A DNA stretch of 64,000 nt from Magnetococcales bacterium (lineage in GTDB: Bacteria; Pseudomonadota; Magnetococcia; Magnetococcales; JADFWU01): positions 1 through 64,000 of the forward strand of contig JADFWU010000003.1 of assembly GCA_015234045.1 (NCBI GenBank), read 5' to 3'. Positions 44,225 to 52,602 of the stretch are shown here, in pieces. A program made the position numbers and the translations under genes. Under the pieces are notes generated by a model that saw nothing but the letters and a program-made list of their open reading frames with translations, did no database searches and had not been told where the DNA came from. Within the stretch, counting starts at the first letter, position 1; each line of letters starts with the position of its first letter.

Positions 44225-44677
44225 TTGAAAGCCAAAGATATCATGACACGGGATATGGTTACCGTTAATCAAGACACGCCGGTTCGGCAGGTTATTGCCA
44301 TGTTGACTCAGAACAGAATCAGCGGCATGCCGGTTTTGGATGATGAAGAGTGTCTGCTCGGTATTGTGACTGAAAAAGATCTGGTCGATACGGCTAAGGA
44401 GCTGCATCTGCCAATTATTATCAATATTCTTGATGCCATTGTGCCAGTGGTCGGTGAGCGCCAATATGAAGAGGATTTGCGTAAAATGACCGCCGTAAAG
44501 GTGGTTGATGTTATGACCGCCAATCCGGTGACTGTGGATGCTGATACGGATATGCGTAAAGTCGCAACCATACTCAGTGAACAGGTATCATTTCTACCAG
44601 TAGTGGAAAATAATGAACTGGTTGGTGTGATCACAAAACAGGATGTTTTAAAAGGTATGCTTGCTGAAGATGTATGA
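44225..44677 (+). CDS. CBS-domain pair protein
   Basis: 150 residues from a TTG start with AGGGAG 8 nt upstream. Two CBS motifs: MKAKDIMTRDMVTVNQDTPV...ISGMPVLD and VVDVMTANPVTVDADTDM...SFLPVVEN, each ending in a G(I/V)(V/I)T(E/K)xD signature. CBS pairs bind adenosine nucleotides and act as energy sensors. The stop overlaps the tsaE start (ATGTATGA), so it heads the tsaE-amgK-murU operon. Confidence 0.9.
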   Translation: MKAKDIMTRDMVTVNQDTPVRQVIAMLTQNRISGMPVLDDEECLLGIVTEKDLVDTAKELHLPIIINILDAIVPVVGERQYEEDLRKMTAVKVVDVMTANPVTVDADTDMRKVATILSEQVSFLPVVENNELVGVITKQDVLKGMLAEDV

Positions 44678-45170
44678 AATCATTGAGAATGGTATAGGTA
44701 CGCTATCGCGTTCTGAGCAGGACACCATTGTGTTTGCCAAAACATTTGCACGATTTTTGCTTGATGGTGCCACAGTGGTTCTGGATGGTGATTTAGGGGC
44801 CGGTAAAACAGTCTTTGCCCGAGGCATTGTACATGGCTTGGGCGTGCAAACCGACTATGTAACCAGCCCAACCTTTACGTTGATGAATCCCTATGAGCAG
44901 GGACGATTACCGGTTTATCACTTTGATCTCTATAGATTGGGAGATCCTGATGAATTGGATGCCATCGGCGCGGAGGAATTTCTGGATGGATCAGGTGTCG
45001 CGCTTGTGGAGTGGGCCGAGCGCGGTGAGGATCGTATTCCAGAGGATCGATTGACGGTCTCTCTCAGCCATCATGATGATGATCCAACCATTCGGACGAT
45101 AGCGTTAACCGCCAATGGCAGCCTATCCCGGAAAATTCTTGATGCATTCCTCAAGCACAACACTGAATAA
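44670..45170 (+). CDS. tsaE: tRNA threonylcarbamoyladenosine biosynthesis ATPase TsaE
   Basis: 166 residues from ATG 44670. Walker A GDLGAGKT, VTSPTFTLMNPYEQGR and HFDLYRLGDPDEL identify TsaE, the ATPase that works with TsaD/TsaB in the t6A37 modification of tRNA. It overlaps the genes on both sides (8 nt with the CBS gene, 29 nt with amgK). The frame extends a few codons further upstream, to a TTG at 44661. Confidence 0.95.
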   Translation: MYEIIENGIGTLSRSEQDTIVFAKTFARFLLDGATVVLDGDLGAGKTVFARGIVHGLGVQTDYVTSPTFTLMNPYEQGRLPVYHFDLYRLGDPDELDAIGAEEFLDGSGVALVEWAERGEDRIPEDRLTVSLSHHDDDPTIRTIALTANGSLSRKILDAFLKHNTE

Positions 45171-46179
45171 ACAGGCCCAGCATGTGCTGGACCAATGGAT
45201 TAATGGACCATGGCAGGCCACACAGGTGGCTGGTGATGCCTCTTTTCGGAGTTATTACCGAATCCATACCGAGCAGGGCACCCGTATTCTAATGGATGCA
45301 CCGCCGGATAAAGAGGATTCCAGGCCATTTCTCGATATCGGTCATTTTCTCAAAAACAATGGCGTTCAAACACCTGCGATTCTGCAAGAAGATCTGGCAA
45401 CCGGTCATCTGTTGTTGGAGGATTTTGGTGATATCACCTTCCTGACCGCTTTGGAGCAAGGTGCAGACGCTGAAACCCTCTATAAACAAGCCATAGAGGC
45501 GTTGATTACCATCCAAAGAACGCCGCAAGACGGCTCTTGCATGGCGCATCAACGTCCTTTTGACCAGGCATTATTGCGTACAGAGTTGGCGTTGTTTACA
45601 GATTGGTTCATTGAAGGGATCATTGGAACGCCGATTTCCAAGCAGGATAGAGCCGCGTTTGATGCGGTGTTTCAAACCGTTATTGATACGGTACTCAAAC
45701 AACCGGTGGTGCTGGTGCATCGGGATTATCATAGCCGCAATCTGATGCTTCATGATGGCCAAGTAGGCATCATTGATTTCCAGGATGCGGTGATGGGTCC
45801 GGTCACTTATGACTTGGCTTCCCTGCTTCGGGACTGCTACGTGGCTTGGGATCAGCCTTTTCGAGATAAAATGATGTCCTGTTGGCAAGCACAGCTGCCT
45901 GCTGAGATCGGATATGCGCCGGAGAGTCCAGAAGCTTTTCAACGAGATTTCGATTTCATGGCCCTTCAACGAAATCTCAAAGCAATCGGTATCTTTGGCC
46001 GACTCTCCATACGTGATGGCAAACATGGTTATCTGGAAGATATTCCACGTACCATGAGCTATGTGCGCGAGGTTTTGCCTAACTATCCAGAACTCAAAGA
46101 ACTCAACGCACTGGTTATAAAATATGTGCCAGAGGATTTTATTCCACTACCGGTTCCTGCCAAGGATCACAAGCAATGA
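45142..46179 (+). CDS. amgK: Cell-wall sugar kinase AmgK (aminoglycoside-phosphotransferase fold)
   Basis: 345 residues from ATG 45142 (GGAAA about 9 nt upstream; an earlier in-frame ATG at 45115 lies deeper inside tsaE). APH-fold kinase: SFRSYYRI, LLLEDFGD, catalytic VHRDYHSRNLM and Mg-binding IIDFQDA. AmgK phosphorylates N-acetylmuramic acid and N-acetylglucosamine at C1 in the peptidoglycan recycling route that bypasses de novo synthesis. Adjacent murU (4-nt overlap) supports this assignment. Confidence 0.9.
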   Translation: MHSSSTTLNKQAQHVLDQWINGPWQATQVAGDASFRSYYRIHTEQGTRILMDAPPDKEDSRPFLDIGHFLKNNGVQTPAILQEDLATGHLLLEDFGDITFLTALEQGADAETLYKQAIEALITIQRTPQDGSCMAHQRPFDQALLRTELALFTDWFIEGIIGTPISKQDRAAFDAVFQTVIDTVLKQPVVLVHRDYHSRNLMLHDGQVGIIDFQDAVMGPVTYDLASLLRDCYVAWDQPFRDKMMSCWQAQLPAEIGYAPESPEAFQRDFDFMALQRNLKAIGIFGRLSIRDGKHGYLEDIPRTMSYVREVLPNYPELKELNALVIKYVPEDFIPLPVPAKDHKQ

Positions 46180-46877
46180 AAGCGATGATTCTGGCCGCAG
46201 GACGCGGACGCCGTTTGGCGCATTTGACCAATAAAATACCCAAACCCATGGTATCGGTTGCTGGAAAGCCGGTGATTGATCACACCATGGATCGTCTCAC
46301 CGATATGGGTATTGATCAGATTGTCATCAATGTTCATCATTTGGGCGAGAAGTTGCAATCCCATCTCGGTAATGGACAACGCTGGAACGCCTCGATTCAC
46401 TGGTCTCAAGAGAATATCTTATTGGAAACAGGTGGTGGTGTCTGTAACGCACTGCCGTTGCTGGGCGATGAGCCGTTTGTGGTGATCAATGGCGATATTT
46501 TATGGGATTTTGCTTTGGAGCCTCTGATTCAGAGTTTTGATCCAGCGCGCATGGATGCCTTATTGGCTCTGGTGGATAATCCTGTGGATGTGAAGGGTGA
46601 CTTTGTTGTCGATGAGCACGGCCGTCTTCAACGCGGGCAGGGTTTGGATAGTTTCACCTATACCGGTGTACAGATTATCAATCCCAAAGCATTGCGTGAA
46701 TTTGCTATCGAACCGTTCTCTTTGAATCGTTTATACGATGTGGCCATGAAGTCTCGACGATTGTTCGGAAAACCGATATCCGGTCACTGGTTTGATATGG
46801 GCACGCCAGAGCGTCTCGCACGGGCTGAGTCGATATGGAATAGGCTTTGTTGCAATTCAAAGGGTGATCAGGTATGA
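46176..46877 (+). CDS. murU: N-acetylmuramate-1-phosphate uridylyltransferase MurU
   Basis: 233 residues. Nucleotidyltransferase signature LAAGRGRRLAHLTNKIPKPM with the uridyl-binding loop, GKPVIDHTMDRL, VVINGDILWD (metal Asp) and DMGTPERL near the end. Makes UDP-MurNAc from MurNAc-1-phosphate supplied by AmgK. Overlaps amgK by 4 nt (ATGA). Confidence 0.92.
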   Translation: MKAMILAAGRGRRLAHLTNKIPKPMVSVAGKPVIDHTMDRLTDMGIDQIVINVHHLGEKLQSHLGNGQRWNASIHWSQENILLETGGGVCNALPLLGDEPFVVINGDILWDFALEPLIQSFDPARMDALLALVDNPVDVKGDFVVDEHGRLQRGQGLDSFTYTGVQIINPKALREFAIEPFSLNRLYDVAMKSRRLFGKPISGHWFDMGTPERLARAESIWNRLCCNSKGDQV

Positions 46878-47077
46878 AAAAAACCGTATACTGATCAACT
46901 CCATCTTTTGACCTGGGCGCTGTTTTTCGCCACAATGGCAATCAACGCGGTTTTAGGTTAGTGTTAAACAGCGTGTTGCGTTTGTTTATTGTTGATGGAT
47001 GGGAAAGAGGTTTCTTTCTCTATCGTTATGATATAAACGGTTTTTTTTAGGCAGTTAACGTCAGGAAGGTGCAGTCC

Positions 47078-47728
47078 ATGGATTTTGCCACCGCGCGTAC
47101 CAATATGGTCAAATCCCAATTGGTTCCCAATGGAATCAATGATGATACGATCCTTGGCTCTTTTAATCAGGTAGCCCGGGAGCAGTTTATTAATGACCAG
47201 TTCCGGGATTTTTCCTATTCAGACTATCCTATCCCGGTTGCTGAAGGAAAACGCCGTCAACTTAAGCCACTTCAGATGGCTTGGATGATTCAGGCCCTGA
47301 AAGTTACCGCAGGTGATCGAGTGCTTGTGATCGGTGCTGGTACGGGCTATGAAGCTGCTGTGCTTGAAAAAATGGGTGCCGAAGTTCATGCGTTGGAAAA
47401 TGATGCCGCCCTTATTGAAAACGGAAAAAAAGCGACTGATGGACTGAATATCACCTGGCATTCCGGTAAACTGGATGAAGGTGTGGCCGATGTTGCGCCT
47501 TTTGATGCAATTCTGTTTTGTGGTGCTGTCGGGCAGGTTCCGGCAAAAGCCGTTGGACAGATGGCTAAAACCGGTCGATTGATGGTCATTACTGGTGAGA
47601 AAGACGCACCGGTAATGAGCGCAGTGCGGATGGAAGGCGTATCCGGTGCGGATCATCCTGAGTCAATGTTCGAGACTGTTGCTGATTTTCTGCCAGGGCT
47701 TGAGCCACCGGAACGGTTTGTGCTCTGA
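47078..47728 (+). CDS. Protein-L-isoaspartate O-methyltransferase family protein
   Basis: 216 residues, ATG behind AGGAAGG. N-terminal MDFATARTNMVKSQLVPNGI and the SAM-binding motif VLVIGAGTGYEAAVLEKMG are those of the PCMT-like family found next to tolC in many alphaproteobacteria. The fold is PCMT, but members of this subfamily often lack the repair activity, so the substrate is open. No tolC is adjacent here; a strong terminator follows at 47763. Confidence 0.88.
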   Translation: MDFATARTNMVKSQLVPNGINDDTILGSFNQVAREQFINDQFRDFSYSDYPIPVAEGKRRQLKPLQMAWMIQALKVTAGDRVLVIGAGTGYEAAVLEKMGAEVHALENDAALIENGKKATDGLNITWHSGKLDEGVADVAPFDAILFCGAVGQVPAKAVGQMAKTGRLMVITGEKDAPVMSAVRMEGVSGADHPESMFETVADFLPGLEPPERFVL

Positions 47729-47762
47729 TCTGATAGAGTTTGAATAGTACATTGCATGAGTG

Positions 47763-47793
47763 AAATGGACGCTGATTGTTTCAGCGTCCATTT
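47763..47793 (+). terminator. Rho-independent terminator
   Basis: Perfect 13-bp arms AAATGGACGCTGA / TCAGCGTCCATTT with a 5-nt loop, followed by a T. Ends the methyltransferase transcript. Confidence 0.85.
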
Positions 47794-47911
47794 TGCAACA
47801 TTTGGGCTTTGTCTCAGTACAGTTCAAACTCAGGTGTCTGTTTATTAGCTATTTGATGAATGCCTTATAAACAGTCTATTTTTGAATTTCCAATGGTGAG
47901 GAGAAACCACC

Positions 47912-48070
47912 ATGAATCGGATTGAAGCTGCTTCAAGCGGTTACCGCAGTGTTATTGGCGGTACATCGACTGGTTGGATTGTCGTCATTCTGATGCTGGT
48001 GATTGCCTTTTTCCTAGGTGGTTATCTGGTCATGCGTGCGATGGAACGCAACCGTAAGAATCGACTCTAA
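47912..48070 (+). CDS. 52-residue single-pass membrane protein, unknown
   Basis: ATG 47912 behind a clear Shine-Dalgarno (GGTGAGGAGAAACC), ending TAA 48068-48070. Product: a short soluble N-terminus, one membrane helix (STGWIVVILMLVIAFFLGGY) and a basic cytoplasmic tail (MERNRKNRL), by the positive-inside rule N-out/C-in. Well placed between two terminator-like hairpins as an independent gene. No family recognised. Confidence 0.7.
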   Translation: MNRIEAASSGYRSVIGGTSTGWIVVILMLVIAFFLGGYLVMRAMERNRKNRL

Positions 48071-48084
48071 TCATCCCTGCATGT

Positions 48085-48111
48085 CGTGAAATCGCAATCT
48101 GGCGTTTCACG
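48085..48111. repeat. Small intergenic hairpin, CGTGAAA-family copy 3
   Basis: CGTGAAA (48085-48091) and TTTCACG (48105-48111) form a 7-bp stem just after the small membrane-protein gene and 27 bp before lysC. It shares its arm sequence with the hairpins at 15320 and 25737. Confidence 0.5.
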
Positions 48112-48138
48112 GAAACTCATTTAAACTGGAATACGTTC

Positions 48139-49377
48139 GTGGCTCTTATCGTCCAGAAGTTTGGCGGTACATCCGTCGGTAGTGTTGAACGCATCAAAAA
48201 TGTTGCCTCTCAGGCCATTGCAGAGCATAAAAAAGGCAATCAGGTGATTGTGACAGTCTCTGCCATGTCCGGTGAAACCAACCGTTTGGTGGCACTGACA
48301 GAAGGTGTTGCCGGCTATATGCAGAAGCGGGAATATGATGTTGTCGTTTCCGCTGGTGAACAGGTCTCTATCGGCTTGTTGTCGATGGCTATCAAATCCA
48401 TGGGTACGCCTGCAAAGTCCTATTTGGGTTGGCAAGTGCGTTTTCTTACTGATAGCTCTTTCACTAAAGCACGCATTCGGAACGTTGAGAGCGAACGGAT
48501 TCAAAAGGATCTTGATGCTGGTCACATCGTTGTGGTTGCTGGTTTTCAAGGTATTGATAGTGAAGGAAATATTACCACTCTTGGTCGTGGTGGTTCCGAC
48601 ACCTCAGCGGTGGCCCTGGCTGCTGCTCTTAAAGCGGATCGCTGCGATATCTTTACTGATGTGGATGGTGTCTATACAACTGATCCGCGAATTGTATCAA
48701 AGGCAACGCGCCTTGAACAGATCAGCTACGATGAGATGCTCGAAATGGCTTCTCTCGGCTCCAAAGTGCTTCAAACGCGCTCAGTAGAGTTGGCTAAGAA
48801 ATATTCAGTGCCCGTGCGGGTTCTTTCTTCAATGGAAGAAGGCGGTGGTACTCTTTTGACAAAGGAAAGCAAAGAGATGGAACATGTCATGGTTTCAGGT
48901 CTCGCCCATAACAAGGACGAGGCAAAAATTACTATTCAAGGTGTACCAGACACACCGGGAATCGTGGCAACTATCTTTGGTGCGCTGGCTGATGCCAATG
49001 TCAATGTGGATATGATTTTGCAAAATGTCTCCGCCCGTGGCGAGACGGATGTGACTTTTACCGTGCCTTCGAGCGATTATAAAGAAGCCATGGATGTGCT
49101 GATCGGACCGATGAATCAGGTGAAAGCCAAGAGTATCAAGGGCAATCCTGATATTGCCAAGGTTTCAGCCATTGGGGTTGGTATGCGCTCACACTCTGGT
49201 GTGGCTCAACGGATGTTTAAAGCCCTGGCTGATGAAGGTATCAATATCCAAATGATCTCCACCTCTGAGATCAAGGTTTCTGTGGTTATTGACCAGAAAT
49301 ATACAGAACTGGCTCTTCGCGTTCTGCATGATGCTTTTGAGTTGGATAAGGATATTGGTGATCGGGTGTACAGCTGA
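48139..49377 (+). CDS. lysC: Aspartate kinase
   Basis: 412 residues, GTG start with a GGA upstream. N-terminal kinase domain with KFGGTSVG and GRGGSDTSAVALA; C-terminal pair of ACT domains (from ~265, ITIQGVPDTPGIVATIFGAL and VGMRSHSGVAQRMF). Catalyses the first step from aspartate to lysine, threonine and methionine. The single-enzyme form with two ACT domains is usually feedback-inhibited by lysine and threonine. Followed by cimA on the same strand after 134 bp. Confidence 0.96.
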   Translation: MALIVQKFGGTSVGSVERIKNVASQAIAEHKKGNQVIVTVSAMSGETNRLVALTEGVAGYMQKREYDVVVSAGEQVSIGLLSMAIKSMGTPAKSYLGWQVRFLTDSSFTKARIRNVESERIQKDLDAGHIVVVAGFQGIDSEGNITTLGRGGSDTSAVALAAALKADRCDIFTDVDGVYTTDPRIVSKATRLEQISYDEMLEMASLGSKVLQTRSVELAKKYSVPVRVLSSMEEGGGTLLTKESKEMEHVMVSGLAHNKDEAKITIQGVPDTPGIVATIFGALADANVNVDMILQNVSARGETDVTFTVPSSDYKEAMDVLIGPMNQVKAKSIKGNPDIAKVSAIGVGMRSHSGVAQRMFKALADEGINIQMISTSEIKVSVVIDQKYTELALRVLHDAFELDKDIGDRVYS

Positions 49378-49408
49378 TCATCAACCTGCTTTTAAAAAAG
49401 CGCTTTTA

Positions 49409-49472
49409 GAGCCTGTTTTGATGCATATGCAGGCTCCTATCGAATGCCCGCATTGGTTTGGCCGATGCGGGC
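49409..49472 (+). other. Two consecutive hairpins between lysC and cimA
   Basis: GAGCCTG / CAGGCTC (49409-49436) and GCCCGCAT / ATGCGGGC (49446-49472), both perfect, fill the 134-bp gap. Neither is followed by a T-run. Such a pair in front of an amino-acid biosynthesis gene could act as an attenuator, though no leader peptide was identified. Confidence 0.4.
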
Positions 49473-49511
49473 TTAATCACACCGTCTTCACGGCGGTTCC
49501 GGTATCCTCCC

Positions 49512-51128
49512 ATGTCTTCTGACACAGCAAAACTTGAAATTTTTGATACCACACTCCGTGATGGTTCACAGAGTGAAGACGTGCTTTTTTCCGCCCGAGA
49601 TAAGCTGAATATTGCCCAAAAATTGGATGATTTTGGCATTGATTTTATCGAAGGTGGTTGGCCTGGTGCTAATCCAAAGGATGTTGAATTCTTTGAAAAA
49701 GCACGTAAAATTCAATTTAAAAACAGTATGCTCACTGCATTCGGTTCAACGCGGCGGGCAGGCTTTACTGTTGAGAAAGATCCTACGCTTCAGGCTCTGA
49801 TTAAGGCTGAAACACGGGCGATTACCATTTTTGGTAAAACCTGGGATCTGCATGTTACAAAGGCGTTGGGTATTACCCTTTCCGAAAATCTTGAATTGAT
49901 CTATGACTCTGTTCGTTATCTGAAGCGGTTTGTGGATGTGGTTGTCTATGATGCCGAGCACTTTTTTGATGGCTATCGCGCCAATCCTGAATATGCGCTT
50001 CAAACCTTGAAGGCCGCTGCCGAAGGGGATGCTGATTGTCTGACACTGTGTGATACCAATGGTGGTCGGTTGGTTGCTGATGTAACTGAAATAACTAAGA
50101 AAGCGGTTGAGATTGGTAAGCCGGTTGGTATCCACTGTCACAACGATTCCGGTCTGGCGGTTGCCAATACATTGGCCGCAGTTGATGCAGGTGCTGTGCA
50201 TATCCAAGGCACTATCAATGGTATTGGTGAGCGGTGTGGTAATGCGGATCTTGTGACAGTATTGCCCAATTTGGCGTTGAAAATGGATCGTCGCTTTAAA
50301 TCAGCGGATAGTCTCAGTCAATTGACGCGCCTAAGTCGGTATGTTGATGAGATGCTCAATCGACTGCCGCGAAAAAATCAGCCGTTTGTCGGTTTGTCTG
50401 CCTTTGCTCATAAAGGCGGCATTCATGTCTCTGCGGTGCGAAAAGATTCCAAAACCTATGAACATGTCTCACCTGGTTCTGTTGGAAATCGTCAACGAGT
50501 GTTGGTGTCTGAACAATCCGGGAAAAGCAATCTGATCTACAAGTGTGAAGAGATTGGTATGAAGGATGTGGACCCAAGTGATCCACGTCTACAAACATTG
50601 CTTAAACAGATTAAGCGACTGGAGCATGAAGGTTACCAGTTCGACGGTGCGGAAGCTTCCTTTGAACTGCGTGCCAGACGGGCTTTGGGGCAAGTGCCGG
50701 AGTATTTTCAGCTTCAAGGATTCCGGGTGCTGGATCAGCGTCGGATTCTGGAAGATGGTATCACGCGCGTGCTTGAGTCCGAGGGTACGGTCAAAGTAAG
50801 AGTTGGCAGTCAGCTTGAGCATAATGCAGCGGAAGGCAACGGGCCGCTCAATGCCTTGGATACCGCCTTGCGTAAGGCGTTGACCCGATTCTATCCACAG
50901 TTACATGGAATGAAGTTGATCGACTTCAAAGTGCGTATTCTGAGCCGTGGTGGTACGGGCTCGGTTGTCCGAGTATTGATTGAGTCTCGTGACGATAAAG
51001 GCAGGCGTTGGGGCACGGTTGGTGTGTCTGAGAATATAATAGCCGCCTCTTATGAGGCGTTGGTAGATGCGGTCAATTTCAAGCTGTTTAAAGATGGCGT
51101 GCAAGCGCCGCAACATGTTAAATCGTAA
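49512..51128 (+). CDS. cimA: Citramalate synthase
   Basis: 538 residues from ATG 49512 (MSSDTAKLEIFDTTLRDGSQ). The DTTLRDGSQ start and GWPGANPKDVEFF identify the citramalate-synthase branch of the isopropylmalate-synthase family; HCHNDSGLAVANTLAAVDAG is a catalytic/metal motif. The C-terminal LeuA-type regulatory domain is present (~385-530). CimA condenses pyruvate and acetyl-CoA to (R)-citramalate, giving a threonine-independent route to isoleucine. Next to lysC and upstream of glnB. Confidence 0.93.
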   Translation: MSSDTAKLEIFDTTLRDGSQSEDVLFSARDKLNIAQKLDDFGIDFIEGGWPGANPKDVEFFEKARKIQFKNSMLTAFGSTRRAGFTVEKDPTLQALIKAETRAITIFGKTWDLHVTKALGITLSENLELIYDSVRYLKRFVDVVVYDAEHFFDGYRANPEYALQTLKAAAEGDADCLTLCDTNGGRLVADVTEITKKAVEIGKPVGIHCHNDSGLAVANTLAAVDAGAVHIQGTINGIGERCGNADLVTVLPNLALKMDRRFKSADSLSQLTRLSRYVDEMLNRLPRKNQPFVGLSAFAHKGGIHVSAVRKDSKTYEHVSPGSVGNRQRVLVSEQSGKSNLIYKCEEIGMKDVDPSDPRLQTLLKQIKRLEHEGYQFDGAEASFELRARRALGQVPEYFQLQGFRVLDQRRILEDGITRVLESEGTVKVRVGSQLEHNAAEGNGPLNALDTALRKALTRFYPQLHGMKLIDFKVRILSRGGTGSVVRVLIESRDDKGRRWGTVGVSENIIAASYEALVDAVNFKLFKDGVQAPQHVKS

Positions 51129-51202
51129 ATAGTCCGCTGATCTTTCATGATCAGAGGTGTTAAGGGCGCTCTATCTCCTTTATATGTGCGTTAGGGTTGT
51201 GA

Positions 51203-51574
<372 letters not shown>

Positions 51575-51617
51575 ACGGATTTTATAGTCAGAGTTTTTAC
51601 TCTGAGTTGCATGAAGA

Positions 51618-51644
51618 AGGGGTCTGTGATGGGCCTCTTTTTTT
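51618..51644 (+). terminator. Rho-independent terminator after glnB
   Basis: AGGGGTC / GGCCTCT arms (with G-T wobble) around a 7-nt loop, followed by seven Ts. Confidence 0.8.
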
Positions 51645-51823
51645 ATCTGAATAATTGTCAATCATTATATGGCGGATTTAGTGTTTGTAGAATTTTAATC
51701 GATTGCGTCAATTTATGTTTGACGATTATATTTATAAAAAACAGCATATTACGATGTTGTGCGGAAAGATTAGAGAAACAGTATACTAACCGCTTCAAAC
51801 AGCATTTTTTTCAAGGAGTGACC

Positions 51824-52366
51824 ATGGCCATTTATTCTTTTGACGGTATTGTTCCGAGTATTGATCCAACCGCGTTCGTTCACCCCGATGCTGTAATCAT
51901 TGGTGATGTGCATATTGGTCCAGGTGCTTCTATATGGCCAAATGTGACGATTCGAGGCGATGTCAATAAGATCCGAATCGGCGCACAAACCAATGTTCAG
52001 GATGGCAGCGTTCTGCATGTCAGTCGGCCCACTGAAAAGAATCCTGAAGGCACACCGTTGATCATCGGTGATCGCGTTACTATCGCCCACTCTGTGACGC
52101 TACATGCGTGTCGTATTGAAGAGGGTTGCATGATTGGGATGTCATCCACTGTGATGGATAGAGTGGTTGTAGGCGCGTTTTGTCTTGTGGCTGCGGGAAG
52201 TCTGGTGCCGCCGGGTAAGGTGATGACTGAGAGGAGTTTGTGGATGGGATGGCCTGCCAAGTTTAAACGAACGATGGATCAGAAACAGATTGATGGAGTG
52301 TTGGCGACCAATGCCAATTATGTTCAGTTGGCCAAGAAGCATCAAGCGGGATTGGATGTTTTGTAG
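51824..52366 (+). CDS. Gamma-class carbonic anhydrase family protein (YrdA-like)
   Basis: 180 residues from ATG 51824, chosen because CAAGGAG lies just upstream; an in-frame start far upstream (51611) would overlap the terminator. Left-handed beta-helix hexapeptide repeats (VIIGDVHIGPGASIWPNVTI) with the three zinc-ligand histidines in VLHVS and IAHSVTLHAC. Members either hydrate CO2 or bind other metals; whether this one is active is unknown. Confidence 0.9.
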   Translation: MAIYSFDGIVPSIDPTAFVHPDAVIIGDVHIGPGASIWPNVTIRGDVNKIRIGAQTNVQDGSVLHVSRPTEKNPEGTPLIIGDRVTIAHSVTLHACRIEEGCMIGMSSTVMDRVVVGAFCLVAAGSLVPPGKVMTERSLWMGWPAKFKRTMDQKQIDGVLATNANYVQLAKKHQAGLDVL

Positions 52367-52371
52367 TTTAG

Positions 52372-52525
52372 GAGTTACGCAGTTGACTGCGTCAGCCCCG
52401 CGTGGCCCAAAAGGCCACACAATTAATAGGCTGCGTAGCAGCCGTCCCAGCCCAAAGGGCTGGCATGCCGAAGGCATAGCCGCGAAGCGGCGCAAAACAC
52501 AGACAGGCCACCAACTGCGTAACTC
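52372..52525. mobile_element. Non-coding element: five-hairpin array inside 14-bp terminal inverted repeats
   Basis: Termini GAGTTACGCAGTTG (52372-52385) and CAACTGCGTAACTC (52512-52525) are perfectly inverted. Inside are five separate perfect hairpins in a row: GTGGCC/GGCCAC (52402-52418), GGCTGC/GCAGCC (52429-52443), CCAGCCC/GGGCTGG (52447-52463), ATGCC/GGCAT (52465-52477) and GCCGC/GCGGC (52479-52491), mostly with 3-nt GAA-, GTA- or AAA-type loops. No ORF. Starts 5 bp after a stop codon. Half-matches occur at 5609-5620 and 12514-12525. Either a MITE or a REP/BIME-like cluster. Confidence 0.75.
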
Positions 52526-52538
52526 ATAATTCTATCAA

Positions 52539-52578
52539 TTTATAGCTTGAAAGGGCGTTTTCCCTCTCAAGCTATAAA
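52539..52578. terminator. Bidirectional hairpin between convergent genes
   Basis: TTTATAGCTTGA / TCAAGCTATAAA, 12-bp perfect arms, with a second AAGGG/CCCTC pairing inside the loop. Lies between the gamma-carbonic anhydrase gene and the SPOR lipoprotein gene. Confidence 0.65.
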
Positions 52579-52602
52579 TGGAGATGTATACAAAATATTC
52601 AG

